Positions 61,484 through 64,000 of a DNA stretch of 64,000 bases are shown here, in pieces. This stretch comes from Actinokineospora iranica. Its GTDB lineage: Bacteria; Actinomycetota; Actinomycetes; Mycobacteriales; Pseudonocardiaceae. Positions within the stretch are counted from its first letter, which is position 1. Each line of letters begins with the position of its first letter. The translations under genes and the position numbers were made by a program. A model generated the notes under the pieces. It was not told where the DNA came from. It searched no databases and saw nothing but the letters and a program-made list of their open reading frames with translations. The DNA lies in contig NZ_FMZZ01000004.1 in NCBI RefSeq assembly GCF_900101685.1, positions 348,772 through 412,771 on the forward strand. Direction: 5' to 3'.

Positions 61484-62247
61484 CAGGCGTCCCGCTTGTT
61501 CGCCACGGTCAGCGCGATGACCAGCAGCACCACCGCGAAACCGGCGAAGTAGGCCAGCGCGGGCCACGGGCTGAGCACCGCGTCGGACAGGCCGGGGCCG
61601 TCCTGGATGGCCCGCGCGCTCGGGTCCGGGTCACCGGTCACGAACTGGTGGGCGACGTTGAACGGCAGCCACTGGTGGATGTCCCGCCCGACCCGCGGGA
61701 TAAGCATGATCAGGTTCTCCAGGAGCGAGGTCCAGATCAGCAGCACCGAGATCGCGCCAGCCGAGTGCCGCACCAGCACGCCCACCGACACCGCGATGAC
61801 CGCGGCGAACCCGTAGACCGCGCCGATGCCCGCGATCGCCCGCCACTCGAACGGCGTGTTGATCGCCAGGTCGGCGGTCGGCTCGATCACCGTCGCGATG
61901 CCCCACGACCCGAAGGCCGCGATCTCACCGATGACCGCGGCGAGGAGCGCCACCACGGTGGTCTTGGCGAGCAGGGCGGCGGTCCGGTTGGGGATCGCCT
62001 GGAACGTGGCGCGGATCGTGGAGAACCGGTACTCGGTGGTGATCGCCAGCGCGGCCATCACCATGACCACCATCAGCCCGAAGCCGTACCCGAACTGGGT
62101 GGCGGCGATGGTGATCGGCGACTCGGCGCTGGCCGTGCCCGCCATCAGCGCGGCGAACCCCACGGTCACCGCCAGCGCAAGCACCGCGCACCACCACGGC
62201 GAGCGGGTGGTGAACAGCTTCATGCGTTCGACTGCGAGAAGAGTCAT
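61483..62247 (-). CDS. ABC transporter permease, unit 1 first copy
   Basis: A 254-residue six-helix ABC-2 permease, 'MTLLAVERMKLFTTRSPWWC', 'ITTEYRFSTIRATFQAIPNRTAALLAKTTVVALLA' and 'HQWLPFNVAHQFVTGDPDP'. It begins 4 bp after the ATPase stop and ends overlapping the next permease. The extra loop before the last helix is longer than in its duplicate. Confidence 0.85.
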   Translation of the reverse strand: MTLLAVERMKLFTTRSPWWCAVLALAVTVGFAALMAGTASAESPITIAATQFGYGFGLMVVMVMAALAITTEYRFSTIRATFQAIPNRTAALLAKTTVVALLAAVIGEIAAFGSWGIATVIEPTADLAINTPFEWRAIAGIGAVYGFAAVIAVSVGVLVRHSAGAISVLLIWTSLLENLIMLIPRVGRDIHQWLPFNVAHQFVTGDPDPSARAIQDGPGLSDAVLSPWPALAYFAGFAVVLLVIALTVANKRDA

Positions 62248-62251
62248 GTCG

Positions 62252-63196
62252 TCACTTCCCCGCCGGGACAAGGGTCGCCGGAACCTGGCCGTCGGCGATT
62301 TCGGTGTGGTACTCCACGGAGTCACCGGTGAGCTGCATGAACGCCTCTTCCAGCGAACCGCGCTGCGGGCTCAGCTCGTGCAGCACCGCACCGGTCGACG
62401 CGGCCAGCTCACCGACCTCGGCGCAGTCCATTCCGGACACGATAAGACTCTCGCCTTCGTCCCGGATGGACACTCCCGCGCGACCGAGCGCGGTGCGCAG
62501 CGCGGCCAACTGCGGACTGCGCACGCGCACCGTGTTCTCGGTGGCCTGGGCGACGAAGTCCTCGGTGCTGCTCTGCGAGATCAGCTTGCCGCGCCCGATG
62601 ACCACGAGTTCCTGCGCGGTCAACGCCATCTCGGAAAGCAGGTGGCTGGACACGAAGACCGTGCGGCCTTCCTCGGCCAGCCGGTGCATGAACTTGCGAA
62701 TCCAGAGGATGCCCTCCGGGTCGAGCCCGTTTACCGGCTCGTCGAACAGCAGCACCTGCGGGTCGCCCAACAGCGCCGCCGCGATCCCCAACCGCTGCGA
62801 CATACCAAGAGAGAACCCACCCGCGCGCTTACCCGCGACGCTGGTAAGCCCCACGATCTCCAGCACCTCGTCCACCCGCTTGGCCGGGAGCTTGTTGGAC
62901 TTCGCCATCCACTGCAGGTGAGCCCGCGCCGAGCGGTTCGGGTGCACCCACTTCGCGTCCAGCAGAGCGCCTACCGTCCGCAGAGGGTGGTGCAAGTCGC
63001 GGTAGTGCTTACCGTCGATTAACGCCGACCCCCCGGTGGGCGCGTCGAGGCCAAGAATCATCCGCATAGTGGTGGACTTCCCGGCGCCGTTAGGACCGAG
63101 GAAGCCGGTCACCCGCCCGGCCGGGACTGTGAACGACAGGTTGTCGACGGCGAGCGTCTTCCCGTATCGCTTGGTGAGGCCGACTGCCTCGATCAT
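62252..63196 (-). CDS. ABC transporter ATP-binding protein, unit 1
   Basis: A 314-residue ATPase with Walker A 'GFLGPNGAGKSTTMRMILGL', signature 'FSLGMSQRLGIAAALLGDP', Walker B 'VLLFDEPVNGLDPEG' and H-loop 'FVSSHLLSEM'. The C-terminal 'RGSLEEAFMQLTGDSVEYH' segment is shared with the ATPase of unit 2. First gene of a three-gene operon with two permeases. The upstream 420 bp contain its promoter and a divergent start for the ESX-like gene. No adjacent regulator or two-component pair is seen. Confidence 0.92.
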   Translation of the reverse strand: MIEAVGLTKRYGKTLAVDNLSFTVPAGRVTGFLGPNGAGKSTTMRMILGLDAPTGGSALIDGKHYRDLHHPLRTVGALLDAKWVHPNRSARAHLQWMAKSNKLPAKRVDEVLEIVGLTSVAGKRAGGFSLGMSQRLGIAAALLGDPQVLLFDEPVNGLDPEGILWIRKFMHRLAEEGRTVFVSSHLLSEMALTAQELVVIGRGKLISQSSTEDFVAQATENTVRVRSPQLAALRTALGRAGVSIRDEGESLIVSGMDCAEVGELAASTGAVLHELSPQRGSLEEAFMQLTGDSVEYHTEIADGQVPATLVPAGK

Positions 63197-63616
63197 GGTT
63201 GCTCCAGTTTCATCGTCTTCGCGCGCCCATGCGCCTTCCCCTCATGACCCGGCCATCCTGTTCCGCCGCGCCGCCGTCGCGCGTCGTCCTGTGGTAGCTC
63301 CCCGGATCACCTTGCAGACGTAGCCTCCATCAGCCGAGGGGGTGGGGGAATCCGTGACCACCCTGAGGAGACCCTGATCCGGGCCGCCGTCCCGTCGGGG
63401 ACGGCTGGTGGTTCCCTGACGGGGTGGACCGGGCAGGCACCAGCACTGACCAGCGACTGATCGACTCCGGGTCACCCTGGCCGGACCTCCAGGGTGACCC
63501 GCCTGAGCACTACCCACACGTGTCGCACCCGGCTCCACCCAAACCGCCTACCACTGTCTTACCCCCTCGCTACCATCGGATTCCGTACCAGTGAATTCCG
63601 TCAGGGGGGCACGACT
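63197..63616. other. divergent intergenic region with strong hairpin
   Basis: A 420-bp gap. The main feature is a 13-bp perfect stem at 63468-63480 and 63489-63501 with an 8-base loop. The rest contains no convincing gene. Promoters for the ABC operon (left) and the ESX-like gene (right) must lie here, but none is obvious. Confidence 0.5.
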
Positions 63617-63988
63617 ATGGAGTGGGCAGACATGGACGGCATGGCCAAGAACATGAGCAAGTTCTCCGCCAGCGCCAGAGCAGGCGAGTTCACCGTCAAC
63701 CAGCACGGCGGCGACGCCATCCTGGCCGCCATCCGTACCATGCAGGACTGGTACCAGGCTTCTGCCCACAAGCTCAATCAACTTGCTCAGGAGCCCAAGC
63801 TCGGCAGCAGCAACAATGCCAAGATCATGGCGCCTCTCCTGGTGCAGGTCGCCACCGACCACCAGGGCTTCCTCACCCAACTGGAAAAGTTCAACGACGT
63901 CCTGACCGAGGCTGAGGAAAGCATCAAGATCGCCATGGCGAACTATCGCAACGCCGACGACGATGCCCAGGGCAAGTTCACCACCTGA
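63617..63988 (+). CDS. WXG100/ESX-like small helical protein
   Basis: A 123-residue all-helical protein, no signal peptide. It opens 'MEWADMDGMAKNMSKFSA', has a Trp-Tyr in the mid region ('MQDWYQASAHKLNQLA') and ends in a coiled helix 'FNDVLTEAEESIKIAMANYR'. Size and helix-turn-helix plan fit ESX (type VII) substrates of Pseudonocardiales, although the exact W-x-G turn is not present. ATG 63617 follows GGGGGG at 63605-63610. Slightly lower GC than its surroundings. Probable partner genes would lie beyond the window end. Confidence 0.55.
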   Translation: MEWADMDGMAKNMSKFSASARAGEFTVNQHGGDAILAAIRTMQDWYQASAHKLNQLAQEPKLGSSNNAKIMAPLLVQVATDHQGFLTQLEKFNDVLTEAEESIKIAMANYRNADDDAQGKFTT

Positions 63989-64000
63989 CCAGCCATCGCC

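Noticed and set aside
1..64000. tRNA and rRNA genes
   Set aside because: I found no cloverleaf with the conserved T-loop sequence and no rRNA-like stretch, though weak tRNAs cannot be excluded by eye.

Overview
The window is GC-rich, densely packed actinobacterial chromosome. Gene content and order point to the order Pseudonocardiales (an Actinokineospora, Saccharothrix or Lentzea-like organism). The block dnaB-rplI-rpsR-ssb-rpsF, then a GT87 mannosyltransferase-like protein, a PonA1-type penicillin-binding protein, a DUF5318 protein, PadR and inositol-phosphate synthase matches the origin-proximal block known from Mycobacterium tuberculosis (Rv0058 back to Rv0046c). The YqgE and leuS region matches Rv0038-Rv0041. 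GTG starts, TGATG/ATGA overlaps and GC-rich hairpin terminators without long T tracts are common throughout.

Layout. 1-2.6 kb: 3' part of the CCA-adding enzyme gene, whose end carries a small inverted-repeat element, and a convergent MFS transporter. 2.8-5 kb: YqgE, SdpI-like protein and a secreted phytase-like esterase. 5.4-8.4 kb: leuS behind a leader peptide with three Leu codons and an intrinsic terminator, a classical attenuator layout. 8.4-14 kb: DUF3558 lipoprotein and partner, ribokinase, and four regulators (two TetR, MerR/TipAS, LysR). 14.2-17.1 kb: a low-GC secreted I36-like protein and a kbl-tdh threonine-degradation operon. 17.2-20.9 kb: an overlapping operon of AI-2E-like permease, MacS-type sensor kinase, NarL-type regulator and DUF1707 protein. 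21-28.4 kb: cell-surface genes, namely a beta-helix-like membrane protein, a secreted Pro/Ala-rich protein and a 1295-residue secreted protein with thirteen about 51-residue chaplin-like repeats. 28.4-34 kb: degenerate GGDEF protein, SnoaL-like protein, EEP-family hydrolase, Lnt-like nitrilase-fold membrane protein, isochorismatase-family hydrolase and SMP-30-like lactonase.

34.4-51 kb is the replication, ribosome and cell-wall block. A 448-bp gap upstream of dnaB holds four identical DnaA-box-like nonamers. Two paralogous secreted, C-terminally anchored proteins sit between rpsF and an endonuclease IV gene. The PonA protein carries a cytoplasmic collagen-like Gly-X-Y tract of nearly 300 residues. 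51-58.8 kb: Tat-exported PhoX-family protein, an SDR, a small membrane protein, a structured intergenic element, an amidohydrolase, a strongly divergent nitric-oxide-synthase-like protein, trmB and an unknown protein. 58.9-63.2 kb: two related ABC exporter units with duplicated permeases. The window ends with an ESX/WXG100-like small protein.

The best candidates for undescribed biology are: (1) the NOS-like protein, which keeps the fold signatures and heme cysteine but lacks the arginine-binding Glu, the canonical heme-loop sequence and the C-terminal aromatic segment, and is paired with a deaminase-like amidohydrolase; (2) the giant chaplin-like repeat protein; (3) the leuS attenuator; (4) the tandem duplication of a Shine-Dalgarno/GTG module at the response-regulator start; (5) the collagen-like PBP.
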